64,000 bases of DNA from Candidatus Ideonella esbjergensis (GCA_016710065.1 JADJLP010000015.1:248001-312000), one strand, 5' to 3'. Shown: positions 26,389 to 36,170, numbered from the stretch's first letter. Made by a program: numbers and translations. Notes: generated by a model from the sequence alone, not told the origin.

Positions 26389-27264
26389 TCAAACTTTCTT
26401 GATCGCCGACTTGCCGAACAGGCCTGCGGGCTTGACGGCCAGCACGATCAACAGCAGCACCAGGCCGGGCACATCTTTGTAGCCGGTGGACAGGTAGAAG
26501 CCGGTCGTGGTCTCGGCCACGCCGAGGATGATGCCGCCCAGGATGATGCCCATGCCCGAGGTGAGCCCGCCGATGATGGCCACCGCAAAAGCCTTGAGCC
26601 CCAGCACCGCGCCCATGGTGGCGCCGGTGAGGGTGAGTGGCGCGATCAGCACGCCTGCAAAGGCGGCAGACATGCTTGAGAGCGCATACGAAAAGGTGAT
26701 GACCAGGCCGGTGTTGATGCCCATGAGCTTGGCAGCGTCGCGGTCATTGAAGGTGGCCACCACGGCCTTGCCGTAGATGGTCTTGCGGTTGAAGAACTCG
26801 ACCGCCAGCATCATGCCCACGGCGCCTACCACCACCAGGATTTCCATGGGCAGCACATTGGCGCCCAGGAAGTGCAGCGGCGCTTCGGGCAACGGCGAGG
26901 GGAACTTCAGGTCGTCGCGGCCCCAGAGGTTTTCGGCCACGTTCTTGAAAATGATGCCCAGCGCGATGGTGGACATGATCCAGCCGAACTCGCTCTTGAT
27001 CTTGATGGCCGGCTGCACACCGATGCGCTCGACGAACGCACCTTGCAGCGCACCGAACACGCAGACGATGGGGATCATCAGCCAGTAGTTGACACCCAAG
27101 CCCACCAGCGACAGGCCGACCATGGCCCCCAGCATCAGGGCATCGCCCTGGCCGAAGTTCAAGGTGTCGGACGTGGCGAAGGTGAGCTGGTAGCCGAAGG
27201 CGATGACGGCGTAGATCATGCCCAGGGCGATGCCGCTGAACACGAGTTGGGTGAGGATCTGCAT
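26389..27264 (-). CDS. livH: Branched-chain amino acid ABC transporter permease LivH
   Basis: 291 residues, about eight membrane segments, with LivH blocks GMIYAVIAFGYQLTFATSDTLNFGQGD near the start and FAVAIIGGLTSGMGIILGGIILG near the end. The start MQILTQLVFSGIALG at 27264 fits the family; upstream in-frame codons run into repeat sequence. It pairs with the fused LivM-LivG. A REP-like repeat separates it from livK. Confidence 0.93.
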   Translation of the reverse strand: MQILTQLVFSGIALGMIYAVIAFGYQLTFATSDTLNFGQGDALMLGAMVGLSLVGLGVNYWLMIPIVCVFGALQGAFVERIGVQPAIKIKSEFGWIMSTIALGIIFKNVAENLWGRDDLKFPSPLPEAPLHFLGANVLPMEILVVVGAVGMMLAVEFFNRKTIYGKAVVATFNDRDAAKLMGINTGLVITFSYALSSMSAAFAGVLIAPLTLTGATMGAVLGLKAFAVAIIGGLTSGMGIILGGIILGVAETTTGFYLSTGYKDVPGLVLLLIVLAVKPAGLFGKSAIKKV

Positions 27265-27298
27265 GGCTTGTGCCCCTTCGTCATTCCGGTGCCGCACT

Positions 27299-27367
27299 CG
27301 TCATTCCCGCGCAGGCGGGAATCCACCGCCGTCCAACCCGTGGATTCCCGCCTGCGCGGGAATGACG
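27299..27367. repeat. REP-like inverted repeat between livH and livK
   Basis: CGTCATTCCCGCGCAGGCGG..., a short spacer, then the mirrored arm ending in CCTGCGCGGGAATGACG. As a transcribed hairpin between livK and livH it could protect livK mRNA or weaken read-through to the permease genes. Confidence 0.8.
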
Positions 27368-27407
27368 GGGTGGATGGGCAGCGCGGTTTGCTTCCTTTGA
27401 GAGGCGA

Positions 27408-28652
27408 CTACTTCTTGATGACCAACGCGCCCTTGGCGTTGACGTCCTTCACGCGCACTTCAGAGGCCTTCTTGAAGTCGGCTTCGTACGCGTAGACCAC
27501 GCGCTGGCCCTTGACCTCGCCGAACACCGGGATGTTGGCGGTGATGGCGTCGTGGTCGGTCTTGGTGAAGGGCTTGTTGTAGGTGGTGACCACGCCTTCC
27601 ACCGGGGCTTTCAAGTCTTCCAGCGCGGCCTTGATCTTCGGGCCGTCGGTGCCGCCGGCTTGCTTGATGGCGGCTGCCAGCAGGTAGACCGAGTCATAGC
27701 CCTGCGCGGCGGACACCGGCGAATCGATGCGCGCGTTCTTGGGGTTGAAGGTCTTGAGGTAGTTGATGATGAAGCTCTGGCGCTTGGGCGTGGTGGGCTC
27801 CTGGATGAAGGTTTGCGGCATGCGCGCGCCTTCACCGCCGGGGCCGGCGTTGTCGATGAAGTTGGCCATCGACAGCGTCCACGAGCCGATCATCGGCACC
27901 TTCCAGCCCAGCTTGGTCATGCCGTTGGCGATCTGCGCCAGCTCGGGCCCGATGGCGTAGGTGAGCACGGCTTCGGCGCCGGCTTCCTTGGCCTTGAGAA
28001 GCTGGGGGGTCATGTCCACATCCTTGATGTTGAACTTCTCCACCGCAACGGCCTTCACGCCCTTCAACTCCATCGCCTTTTCCAGGTCGGCGCGGCCCAG
28101 CTGACCGTAGTTGGTGGAGTCGGCCAGGATGGCCACCTTCTTGTAGCCACGGCGCACGATGGCTTCTTCCACAATCATCGGCGCCTGGATGCTGTCGTGC
28201 GCGGCATTGCGGAAGATGTAGTTCTCGGGCTGGTTGTCGAACTGGTGGGTGATGGCCGAGCCGGTGGCCACGTTGTTCATCACCGGAATCTTGGCTTCCT
28301 GGTAGAAGCGCTGCGAGGCCAGGGCCACGCCAGTGTTGATGTAGCCCACCGTGGCGGCAACCTTTTCCTTGTTGATCAGCTCTTGCGCGATCTGCACGCC
28401 ACGCTCGTTCTTGGCTTCGTCGTCGCGCTCGATGAGCTGCAGCTCACGGCCCAGCACGCCACCGGCCTTGTTGATCTCGGCCGTGGCCAGGCGTACGCCG
28501 TCGCGCATCGAGACGCCCATGGACGAAGAGCCGCCCGTGAACGGGCCCGAGACACCGATCTTGATCGGATCGGCCGCGTAGGCCAGAGAGGCAGAGCAGG
28601 CCAGCGCCAGAACGGACAAACGCGCGCTCGAGGTCATCGCAACGAATTTCAT
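27408..28652 (-). CDS. livK: Branched-chain amino acid type substrate-binding protein
   Basis: 414 residues with a signal peptide (MKFVAMTSSARLSVLALACSASLAYAAD) and a type I periplasmic binding fold: IKIGVSGPFTGGSSSMGVSMRDGVRLATAEINKAGGVLGR. GYINTGVALA and the C-terminal KASEVRVKDVNAKG are also present. It binds the ligand for the LivH/LivMG/LivF importer. The actual ligand (branched-chain amino acid, amide or other) is not settled by sequence. GGAG precedes the ATG. First gene of the liv unit. Confidence 0.93.
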   Translation of the reverse strand: MKFVAMTSSARLSVLALACSASLAYAADPIKIGVSGPFTGGSSSMGVSMRDGVRLATAEINKAGGVLGRELQLIERDDEAKNERGVQIAQELINKEKVAATVGYINTGVALASQRFYQEAKIPVMNNVATGSAITHQFDNQPENYIFRNAAHDSIQAPMIVEEAIVRRGYKKVAILADSTNYGQLGRADLEKAMELKGVKAVAVEKFNIKDVDMTPQLLKAKEAGAEAVLTYAIGPELAQIANGMTKLGWKVPMIGSWTLSMANFIDNAGPGGEGARMPQTFIQEPTTPKRQSFIINYLKTFNPKNARIDSPVSAAQGYDSVYLLAAAIKQAGGTDGPKIKAALEDLKAPVEGVVTTYNKPFTKTDHDAITANIPVFGEVKGQRVVYAYEADFKKASEVRVKDVNAKGALVIKK

Positions 28653-28832
28653 GGGGCAGTCTCCAGGGGTTGTTGGGGCCAGCACACCACACGGCATGCA
28701 GGCAGGTTCAGCGCTCGCAGTGTGCGGCCTGCCAGGGCCCCGCGCCACCGTCTGACTACGCAGGCCGCCTGCGCGGCAATACGCACTCGTTAACCCGCTT
28801 GGTGGCAACCCGCAGGGGCGTCGGCGGATGGC

Positions 28833-30050
28833 TCAGCGGCCGGTGTAGACGATGCGGTACAGCGCGCCCGCCAGGTCGTCGCTCACCAGCAGCGCACCGT
28901 CGGGCAGCACGGCCACGTCCACGGGGCGGCCGCGGTAGGCGCCAGTGGTGTCGTCCAGCCAGCCCTCGGCAAAGACCTTGCTCTGGTCGGCCGTGCCATC
29001 GGCCTTCAGGCGGGTGTACAGGATGCGCGCGCCTATGGGTTTGCTGCGGTTCCATGAGCCGTGCTGGGCCGAGAACAAGCCGCCACGGTAGTGCGCCGGA
29101 AACATCTTGCCGGTGTAGAAGGCCAAGCCCAGGTCGGCCGCATGGGCGTCGGTGTAGACCTGCGGATCGGTGATGCCCGGCGGCAGCGGGTCTTTGTCGT
29201 AGCCGTGCTCGGTGATGCGCGTGCGGCCCTGCTTCCACGGGTAGCCAAAGAACTGGCCGGCCCGCGTGGCGCGGTTGATCTCGCCACTGGGGATGTCGTC
29301 GCCCATGCCGTCGGTCTGGTTGTCGGTGAACCACAGCGTCTTGTCCTGGGGGTTGAACTCCAGGCCCACCGAGTTGCGAATGCCGGTGGCATAGACCTCG
29401 CGCTGGCTGCCATCCTGTGCGTTCATGCGCACGATGCTGCCGATGCCCACCTGCTGGTACAGCGCCAGCTTGTGGCGCGGCGGCACGTTGTAGGGCTGGC
29501 CCAGCGTGATGTAGAGCAGCCCGTCGGGCCCCACACGGCAGGTGCGAGCCTCGTGGCCGCGCGATTCCTCGGCCGCCGGAATCAGCTGGCCCTGGGGCAC
29601 GGTCTCGCTCACCTGCAACGCGCTGCCCGGGCGCCAGGCTTCAGCCTTGGCAAAGCGCAGCACGCGGTTGTGCTCGGCCACCAGCAGCGCGCCATCGGCG
29701 CTCCAGCACACGCCATTGGGCACGCGCCAGCCCTGCGCCGGCGCAAAAGCCCGCACCTCGCTGGCCATCGTCGCCCCTGGGCGCAGGGCCACCGCCCAGA
29801 CGGTGCTCAAGCGCGTGCCCACCATCACCAGCTTGCCCTGCGGCCCCACGGCCAGATGGCGGGCGTTGGGCACGATGGCCAACAGCTCGATCTTGAAGCC
29901 CGGTGGCAGTTTGATGCGCTGCAGGTTCTCGCGCAGCGCTGCGGCAGTTTTGCCGTCCTGCGGAACCGGCGGCGCGGGCAGTTCCGCGCCCGCCGACAGT
30001 GCGAAGGCCGCGACCAAACTGCCCAGGGCAAGGCGAGCGTGAGTCTTCAT
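28833..30050 (-). CDS. PQQ-dependent sugar (sorbosone-type) dehydrogenase-like protein
   Basis: 405 residues, exported (LALGSLVAAFALSAGAELP), with the beta-propeller blocks of the glucose/sorbosone dehydrogenase family. These include PPGFKIELLAIVPNARHLAVGP, CRVGPDGLLYITLGQPYNVPP, YATGIRNSVGLEFNPQDKTLWFTDNQTDGMGDDIP, FSAQHGSWNRSKPIGARI and GRPVDVAVLPDGALLVSDD. It probably oxidises a sugar or related alcohol/aldehyde in the periplasm with PQQ as cofactor; the substrate is unknown. Divergent from the ABC ATPase gene, with 117 bases between. Confidence 0.85.
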   Translation of the reverse strand: MKTHARLALGSLVAAFALSAGAELPAPPVPQDGKTAAALRENLQRIKLPPGFKIELLAIVPNARHLAVGPQGKLVMVGTRLSTVWAVALRPGATMASEVRAFAPAQGWRVPNGVCWSADGALLVAEHNRVLRFAKAEAWRPGSALQVSETVPQGQLIPAAEESRGHEARTCRVGPDGLLYITLGQPYNVPPRHKLALYQQVGIGSIVRMNAQDGSQREVYATGIRNSVGLEFNPQDKTLWFTDNQTDGMGDDIPSGEINRATRAGQFFGYPWKQGRTRITEHGYDKDPLPPGITDPQVYTDAHAADLGLAFYTGKMFPAHYRGGLFSAQHGSWNRSKPIGARILYTRLKADGTADQSKVFAEGWLDDTTGAYRGRPVDVAVLPDGALLVSDDLAGALYRIVYTGR

Positions 30051-30167
30051 GTCTGTGTCTCCAGGTGGGTGCTGAACACCGAGGGCGCCGCTGATCAGCG
30101 CTGCGCCGGCAATTGCCTCCGGGCGAGAATACCTGGGCCCCTCCCTCACCCTCGCTCCGCTCACTGC

Positions 30168-30800
30168 ATGCCCACAACGCCGACCCCCACAGGCACTGCT
30201 CGTCCCGCCGCGCTGTTCACGGCACAAGGGCTGGCCTGGCCCGGCCCGCCAGTGAACGGGCCAGGTCCGCTGACGTTCACAATCACCCCTGGGCTGACCC
30301 TGGTGCGCGGCGGTGAAGGGCGCGGCAAGAGCAGCCTGTTGCGTTTGATGGCAGGGCTGGTGCAGCCGGACTCCGGCCGTGTTCAGCGCATGGCCCGGGC
30401 CCTGTGTTTCGAGAGCCCGGCCGACCCGGCCCACGACCCTGAGGTGGCGTGCGCGTGGCTGCAGGCCCGCCGCGGGCGCTTTGATGGCTGGCATGCCGGC
30501 GTGGAAGCGGCGCTGGTGCAAGCCTTTGGCCTGGCCGAGCACATGGCCAAGCCGCTGTACATGCTGTCCGCCGGCAGCCGCCGCAAGGTGGGGCTGGTGG
30601 CTGCGGCGGCCAGCGGGGCGCAGCTGACGCTGATCGACAGCCCCTTTGCCGCGCTGGATGCCCGCTCGTGCCGGGTGCTGGAGCAGCTGTTGGCCGAAGC
30701 CGCCATGGGCACCGAGCGGGCCTGGGTGGTGGCGGACTATGCGCTGCCTGCGGGTCTGGCGGATGTGCCGTTGGCGGGGGTGATCGACCTGGGTGATTGA
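30168..30800 (+). CDS. Stand-alone ABC-type ATPase
   Basis: 210 residues. Walker A is GGEGRGKS, the signature LSAGSRRKVGL and Walker B LTLIDSPFAALD; the usual Glu after Walker B Asp is replaced by Ser. It resembles CcmA-like short ATPases, but no permease gene lies nearby. The missing catalytic Glu suggests slow or no ATP turnover. Codon use is like the neighbours. Confidence 0.75.
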   Translation: MPTTPTPTGTARPAALFTAQGLAWPGPPVNGPGPLTFTITPGLTLVRGGEGRGKSSLLRLMAGLVQPDSGRVQRMARALCFESPADPAHDPEVACAWLQARRGRFDGWHAGVEAALVQAFGLAEHMAKPLYMLSAGSRRKVGLVAAAASGAQLTLIDSPFAALDARSCRVLEQLLAEAAMGTERAWVVADYALPAGLADVPLAGVIDLGD

Positions 30801-30836
30801 GCCTGGGCTCGTGCGCAGCAAGCCGCGCAGTTCCCT

Positions 30837-30910
30837 CGTCATTCCCGCGCAGGCGGGAATCCAGGCTGGTGCATCAAATCCCATGGATTCCCGCCTTCGC
30901 GGGAATGACG
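30837..30910. repeat. REP-like inverted repeat
   Basis: Two arms, CGTCATTCCCGCGCAGG and CCTTCGCGGGAATGACG, around a short spacer. It lies between the convergent ABC ATPase gene and the outer-membrane lipoprotein gene. Confidence 0.8.
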
Positions 30911-30920
30911 TGGCAGCCGT

Positions 30921-32258
30921 TCAGCCCACCGCCAGCGCCTTCAGCAACCCAGCCTGGTTGATCGCCTGGCGTAGGCGCAACTGCAGCGCCTCTTGCTCGG
31001 TGGCCAGCAAGGCATTGCGCACCTGCAGCCAATCGGCCTTGGCGATGGCGCCCACCTCATAGCGCAAGCGCGCCTGGCGCTCGGTGCGTCGGGCCTCGGT
31101 GTGGCGCGCCGCCTGGGCCTGTGCCAGCGCCTGCAGCTCGCGCCGCTCGGCGGCCAGTTGCTCCACTTCCTGCAAGGCTTTGTGAACAGTGTCGCGCAGG
31201 GCCAGCGCGGCGCTGTCCACTTCGCTGCGGGCCTGGGCCTGCTGCAGGTCGAGCCGGCGCCAGTCCACCAGCGGCACCACGAGGTTGGCCGCCAGCGAGG
31301 CGATGGGTTGCTCCAGCCAGTCGGCCCACTGCGTGCCGCCACTGGCCAGGCCGGCACTGAAGCTCAGGCGTGGGTAGCGCGCGGCCTGGGCCACCTGGTG
31401 CTGGGCCAGCGCTGCGTCCACCTGCAGCCGCGCGCGCAGCACATCGGGGCGGCGGTCCAGCACCTGCTCGGGGCTGCCCAGGGCCAGGGCGGGCATGGGC
31501 GTGGTTGGCAACTGTGCATCAGCAGGCAGGCCGAACTGGGCGTCGTCCAGCAGCACGCGCAGCGCCAGCTGGTGCTGCAGGCGCTCGCGCTGCAGCTGGG
31601 CCTGGCGGGCCAGCAAGCCTTGCAGCGCGGCGGCGGCCTTGTCGACCTCGATGGGCAGCAGCTTGCCCTCCTGCACGCGCAAGCGGGTGAGGGCCAGCAC
31701 CTCGGCCGCGCCGCCGCGCTGGGCCTCGATCAGCGGCGCCTCCTGGGCCAGTTCGGCCAGCGACCAGTAGCGCTCGGCCACCTGGCTGCGGATCAGCAAC
31801 TGGGCTGCGGCCACGTCGCTGCGCTGGGCCTCGGCCTGCGCAGCCTGGGCGTTCTCGGCCTGGGCCAGGCGGCCCCACAGATCGGCCTCGTAGGCGATGG
31901 CCGCACTCAGGCCCACGCTGCGCACGAGCGGGCCGCCTTCCAGCGCCTTGCTGCCCGACGCACTCAGGCCCAGGCTGGGGGTGAGGCCACGGGCTAGCCC
32001 GGCGGCTTGCAGCTGCAGTTGGGCTCGCTGCCAGCGCAGGCTGGCCTGGGCGATGTCGAGGTTGCGCTCCAGCGCCTGCCGCTGCAGTTGCAGCAGCGGC
32101 ACATCGGCCCAGGTGGACCACAGCGCCTGCGCGTCGCTCTCCATGGCAGGCACCAGCCAGGCCACCGGCGCGGGCGGCTCGGCCGGCCGCTGCAAGGGGG
32201 CGGTGCTGCAAGCGACCAGGCTCAGGGCCAGCAGGGAAACCAGTGTGATGTTCTTCAA
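30921..32258 (-). CDS. Outer-membrane efflux lipoprotein, TolC/NodT type
   Basis: About 445 residues; the outer-membrane channel for the adjoining MacAB-type pump. A lipobox (SLVACS) gives a lipid-anchored N-terminus. Two OEP repeats of alpha-helical/beta-barrel type follow (VAERYWSLAELAQE..., then LDRRPDVLRARLQVDAALAQHQVAQAARYPRLSFSAG). The start given is TTG at 32258, placed behind a good GAGGTGG site 11 bases after the macB stop. An in-frame ATG at 32288 would overlap macB by 20 bases. Same direction as macA-macB. Confidence 0.88.
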   Translation of the reverse strand: MKNITLVSLLALSLVACSTAPLQRPAEPPAPVAWLVPAMESDAQALWSTWADVPLLQLQRQALERNLDIAQASLRWQRAQLQLQAAGLARGLTPSLGLSASGSKALEGGPLVRSVGLSAAIAYEADLWGRLAQAENAQAAQAEAQRSDVAAAQLLIRSQVAERYWSLAELAQEAPLIEAQRGGAAEVLALTRLRVQEGKLLPIEVDKAAAALQGLLARQAQLQRERLQHQLALRVLLDDAQFGLPADAQLPTTPMPALALGSPEQVLDRRPDVLRARLQVDAALAQHQVAQAARYPRLSFSAGLASGGTQWADWLEQPIASLAANLVVPLVDWRRLDLQQAQARSEVDSAALALRDTVHKALQEVEQLAAERRELQALAQAQAARHTEARRTERQARLRYEVGAIAKADWLQVRNALLATEQEALQLRLRQAINQAGLLKALAVG

Positions 32259-32268
32259 GGGTGCCACC

Positions 32269-34284
32269 TCATTCGCGCGCCAGCGCATCCACCGGGCTCA
32301 GCGCCGCTGCACGGCGCGCCGGCAAGGTGCCAAAAACCAGGCCCACCAGGCTGGACACGGCAAAGGCCACGGCGAGCGCTGTCAGGTCGACGCTCACGTG
32401 CAGTTCCTTTTGCACCGCGTTCAGGCCCTGGGCCGCCAGCCAGCTCAACCCCACGCCCACCAGCCCGCCCAGGCAGCACAGCACGATGGCCTCCACCAGG
32501 AACTGCAGCCGCACATCGGCCTGGCGCGCGCCCACGGCCATGCGGATGCCGATCTCGCGCGTGCGCTCGGAGACAGACACCAGCATGATGTTCATCACCC
32601 CCACGCCGCCCACCAGCAGTGAGATGGCGCCCACGCCGGCAAACAGCAAGGCCATGGCGCCGGTGACGCTCTGGATCTTCTTGAACTCCTCGTCGGCGTT
32701 CCACGAATCAAAGTCTTCAATGCCGTGCAGGGCCTTGAGGCGGTAGATGATTTGCTTGCGCACCTCGGCCGGGGGCACGGTGAAATCCAGCAGCACGTTG
32801 AAGTGGTCGGCATCGACACGCAAATCGAGCTTGCGGCTGAAGGTGGGCAGCGGGATGAACACGCGGCCATTGGTGTCGCCAAACTGCACCGGGCCGCCGG
32901 TGTCTTGCTCGACCACGCCCACCACGGTCACCGGCAGCGCCACGCCCACGGGCGGGGCGACACCGGGCTGGTTGGGGTCCATGCCGGCGTTGGGGGTCAG
33001 CAGCAGGGTCTTGCCCAGCGGCGATTCGCCGGGCTTGAACAGCGCCTTGCGAGCCTTTTCGTCGATCAGCGCCACCTGGGCGCTGCTGGCGCGGTCCATG
33101 GCGCTGAGCTGGCGGCCCAGCGCGAGCTTAAGCTTGCGCGCAGCCAGGGTGTGGGGCTCGGCGCCCACCACGTTCACCGCCGCATCGCGGGCGCTGTGGC
33201 GGGCCACCAGTTGGGTTTCGCGCTCGGTGGTCACGCCCTTCACGCCCGGCAGGGCGCGGATGGCGTCGATCTCGCCGGGCACAAAGGGCTTGGGCTGGGT
33301 GCCGGGCGGCAGGTTGGCATTGCCGCGCCACACGGGGATGCGGCCGGAGAGGAAGCTGCCCACGTCCTTCTCGATGCTGCTGCGCGCCGCGCTGGTGAGC
33401 GCCATGATGCTCACCACCGCCGCGATGCCGATGCTGATGCCCAGCACGGACAGCGCCGTGCGCAGCCGGTTGCCGCGCAGGGCCAGCGCGGCCGATTGCA
33501 GGGCCTCGCGCCACTGGCCACGGCGCTGCTGCCACCAGCCACCGGCCGCCAGCAAAGGGCCGGCCGCATCGCTGCTGGCCAGCGCGGGCGCGTGGTGGCC
33601 GGGCGGGGTGCCGCTGTCGTGCAGCACGCGGCCGTCCTTCAGCTCGATCAGGCGTTTGGCATGGCCCGCCACATGCGCGTCGTGGGTGACCAGGATGACG
33701 GTGTGGCCCTGGCCGTTCAGCTCGCCCAGCAGCGTGAGCATCTCGGCGCCCGACTGCGAATCGAGCGCGCCGGTGGGCTCGTCGGCCAGGATGATGTGGC
33801 CGCCGTTCATCAGCGAGCGGGCGATGGACACGCGCTGCTGCTGGCCGCCCGAGAGCTCGTTGGGCTTGTGGTGCAGCCGGTCGCCCAGGCCCAGGCGGGT
33901 GAGCAGGGCTTCGGCGCGCTGCTGCCGCGCGGCGTGGCCGGCACCGGCATACACGGCAGGCAGCGCGGCGTTGGCACGGGCATCCAGGTGCGGCAGCAGG
34001 TGGTAGCGCTGGAAGATGAAGCCGAAGCGCTGGCGCCGCAGTGCGGCGAGCTCGTCCGCACCCAGGCCGGCGGCGTCCTGGCCGTCGATCAGGAACTGGC
34101 CGCTGCTGGGTGTGTCGAGGCAGCCCAGCACATTCATCAGCGTGCTCTTGCCTGAGCCCGACTGGCCGATGATGGCCACGTACTCGCCCGCCTGGATGCT
34201 GAGGCTCACACCCTCCAGCGCGTGCACCTCGGTCTGGCCCAGCAGGTAGCGCCGGCCAACCTCGCGCAGCTCGATCATGGCCAT
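32269..34284 (-). CDS. macB: MacB-type ABC transporter (ATPase-permease)
   Basis: 671 residues. The N-terminal ATPase has Walker A GQSGSGKS, signature LSGGQQQR and Walker B ILADEPTGALD. Then comes the MacB permease: a first membrane helix (LRTALSVLGISIGIAAVVSIMAL), a large periplasmic domain and three C-terminal helices (from VTGAMALLFAGVGAISLLVGGVGVMNIML). Exports macrolides, peptides or other molecules in a tripartite pump with MacA and a TolC-type channel; the cargo here is unknown. Starts two bases after the macA stop. Confidence 0.95.
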   Translation of the reverse strand: MAMIELREVGRRYLLGQTEVHALEGVSLSIQAGEYVAIIGQSGSGKSTLMNVLGCLDTPSSGQFLIDGQDAAGLGADELAALRRQRFGFIFQRYHLLPHLDARANAALPAVYAGAGHAARQQRAEALLTRLGLGDRLHHKPNELSGGQQQRVSIARSLMNGGHIILADEPTGALDSQSGAEMLTLLGELNGQGHTVILVTHDAHVAGHAKRLIELKDGRVLHDSGTPPGHHAPALASSDAAGPLLAAGGWWQQRRGQWREALQSAALALRGNRLRTALSVLGISIGIAAVVSIMALTSAARSSIEKDVGSFLSGRIPVWRGNANLPPGTQPKPFVPGEIDAIRALPGVKGVTTERETQLVARHSARDAAVNVVGAEPHTLAARKLKLALGRQLSAMDRASSAQVALIDEKARKALFKPGESPLGKTLLLTPNAGMDPNQPGVAPPVGVALPVTVVGVVEQDTGGPVQFGDTNGRVFIPLPTFSRKLDLRVDADHFNVLLDFTVPPAEVRKQIIYRLKALHGIEDFDSWNADEEFKKIQSVTGAMALLFAGVGAISLLVGGVGVMNIMLVSVSERTREIGIRMAVGARQADVRLQFLVEAIVLCCLGGLVGVGLSWLAAQGLNAVQKELHVSVDLTALAVAFAVSSLVGLVFGTLPARRAAALSPVDALARE

Positions 34285-34286
34285 GC

Positions 34287-35438
34287 TCAGCTGGATGCAG
34301 CCGAGGCGGCGCCGGACGCGGCATCGGCGGGTGGCGCCAGCAACACCTTCTCGCCGGCCTTCAGGCCGTCCACCACCTGCACCTTGGCGCCGTCCTGCAG
34401 GCCGGTGCGCAACTGGCGCGGCTGCGGCTTGCCGGCAGCGTCCAGCACCTGCACCGTGAAGCGGCCATCGTCGGCGCGATCACCCAGGGCCACGGTGGGG
34501 ATGGTGAGGGCGTTCTTCACCTCGCCGGTGTCCACGCTCACCTGCACCGTCATGTCGGGCAGCAGCTTGCGGGCGCGGTTGTCCACCTCGAACAGCACGT
34601 TGTAGAACACGGCGTTGCCGGCGCGCTCGGGCACCGGCTGGATCACGCGCACCTTGCCTTCGTAGCGCTGGGCCTCGCCGGCCAGCGTGACAAAGCGGGC
34701 CCGCTGGCCGACCTTGATCAGCGCGATGTCGGCCTCGGGCACCCGCGTGCGCACGGTGATCTCGTCCATGTTGGCCAGCGTCACCATCACCGGCGTCACC
34801 TGCACCGCGATCACGGTCTGGCCTTCTTGCACCGGCAGGTTCACCACCACGCCGTCGGTGGGCGCGGTGATGGTGGTGTAGCCCAGGGACAGGCGGCGCT
34901 TGTCCAGCTCGGCCTGCAGGCGCTTGAGGCTGGCACCCTGGCCGCGCAGGTCGGCCTCGAGCTTGTCCAGCTCCACCTCGGCGCGCTCGGCCTCGGTGGC
35001 GGCGGTGGCCTCGCCAGCCAGCAGGCGCACTTGGCGGGCGCGCTCGGACTTGGCGAGTTTGAGATCGGCCTGGCGAGATTCGATCAGCGCGGCCTGCTGG
35101 GCCAGTGCGGCCTCGGCCTGGGCCACGTCGTTGCGGGCCAGCTCGGGGTCCAGGCTGACCAGCACGTCGCCCTTGTGCACCTGTTGGCCGAGCTGCACAT
35201 GGATCCTGCGCACCTGGCCGCTCACCTGCGCGCCCACGTCCACCTTGACCTTGGGTTGCAGCACGCCGGCGGCCTGCACGGTCTGCACCACATCGGCCGT
35301 CTTGGCCTCACCGGTGGGTGGCAGAGGCGGGGGTGGCGCCGACCGCAGGCTCAGGTAAGCCCCGATGCCCGCCATCAGCACCAGCACCACACCCACACGA
35401 AACGTCCGTGATTTGAACCACGCCCTGCCCTGACGCAT
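34287..35438 (-). CDS. macA: MacA-type periplasmic adaptor
   Basis: 383 residues with one N-terminal membrane helix (VGVVLVLMAGIGAYLSL), a lipoyl-like motif split by a coiled-coil hairpin (VSGQVRRIHVQLGQQVHKGDVLVSLDPE ... LSLGYTTITAPTDGVVVNLPVQEGQTV), a beta-barrel and a membrane-proximal domain. AGGAG precedes the ATG. Operon with macB and the outer-membrane lipoprotein, and downstream of a two-component pair that may control it. Confidence 0.93.
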   Translation of the reverse strand: MRQGRAWFKSRTFRVGVVLVLMAGIGAYLSLRSAPPPPLPPTGEAKTADVVQTVQAAGVLQPKVKVDVGAQVSGQVRRIHVQLGQQVHKGDVLVSLDPELARNDVAQAEAALAQQAALIESRQADLKLAKSERARQVRLLAGEATAATEAERAEVELDKLEADLRGQGASLKRLQAELDKRRLSLGYTTITAPTDGVVVNLPVQEGQTVIAVQVTPVMVTLANMDEITVRTRVPEADIALIKVGQRARFVTLAGEAQRYEGKVRVIQPVPERAGNAVFYNVLFEVDNRARKLLPDMTVQVSVDTGEVKNALTIPTVALGDRADDGRFTVQVLDAAGKPQPRQLRTGLQDGAKVQVVDGLKAGEKVLLAPPADAASGAASAASS

Positions 35439-35538
35439 GCACTGCTCCTGTGTTTGTTGTGGGGCGACTGTAGTCGCAGACCCCAGGGCTGCCATGCAGT
35501 TCCCAGATGGGTGGTGGCCAATGCCCGCCGGGGACCGC

Positions 35539-36159
35539 TCAGCCGCCCTTGCCGTTGGCGTGCTCCACCGCGTACTTGATCAACTCGGCCTGGCCAGCCA
35601 GGTTGAGCTTGCGGCGGATGCTCTGGCGGTGTGATTCGACGGTGCGCACGCTCAGGTCCAGCGCGTTGGCGATGTGCTTGCTGGATTGACCTTCGCCCAG
35701 GAAAACGAGGATCTGCTGTTCGCGGTCGGACAGCACCGGCCGCGCCGTGGGCGTGCGGAACAAGGCCTGGGCGATGGCCGGGCTGAGGTAGGTGCCACCA
35801 CCGTGCACGGTGCGGATGGCGCCGATGATGTCGCTGGACGGCGAATCCTTCAGCACATAGCCGCGTGCGCCGGCCTTGAGGGCGCGCTGCGCGTGCTCGA
35901 CGCCGTCGTGCATGGTGAGCATCAGCACGGCGCGCTCGGGGTTGTCGTCCAGCATCCTCCGGGCCACCTCGATGCCGTTCTCGCCCTTCATGCCGATGTC
36001 CATCAGCACCACATCGGGGTTGGTGGCCTGTGCGCGCTCCAGCGCTTCGCTGCCGTTGCCGGCCTCGGCCACCACGTCGAAGTCATCCACGAGACTCAGC
36101 ACGGCCTTCAGGCCATCGCGCACCACGGCGTGGTCGTCAACGATCATGAGTCGAATCAT
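35539..36159 (-). CDS. Response regulator, NarL/FixJ type
   Basis: 206 residues. Receiver domain: LMIVDDHAVVRDG, phosphoacceptor Asp in VVLMDIGMKGENG, and the conserved Lys in GYVLKDSP. A LuxR-type helix-turn-helix output follows (LSDREQQILVFLGEGQSSKHIANALDLSVRTVESHRQSI). Partner of the sensor kinase encoded upstream on the same strand, from which it is parted by a REP-like repeat. macA begins 100 bases further on, making the MacAB pump a candidate target. Confidence 0.93.
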   Translation of the reverse strand: MIRLMIVDDHAVVRDGLKAVLSLVDDFDVVAEAGNGSEALERAQATNPDVVLMDIGMKGENGIEVARRMLDDNPERAVLMLTMHDGVEHAQRALKAGARGYVLKDSPSSDIIGAIRTVHGGGTYLSPAIAQALFRTPTARPVLSDREQQILVFLGEGQSSKHIANALDLSVRTVESHRQSIRRKLNLAGQAELIKYAVEHANGKGG

Positions 36160-36170
36160 GTATGCCCCCT

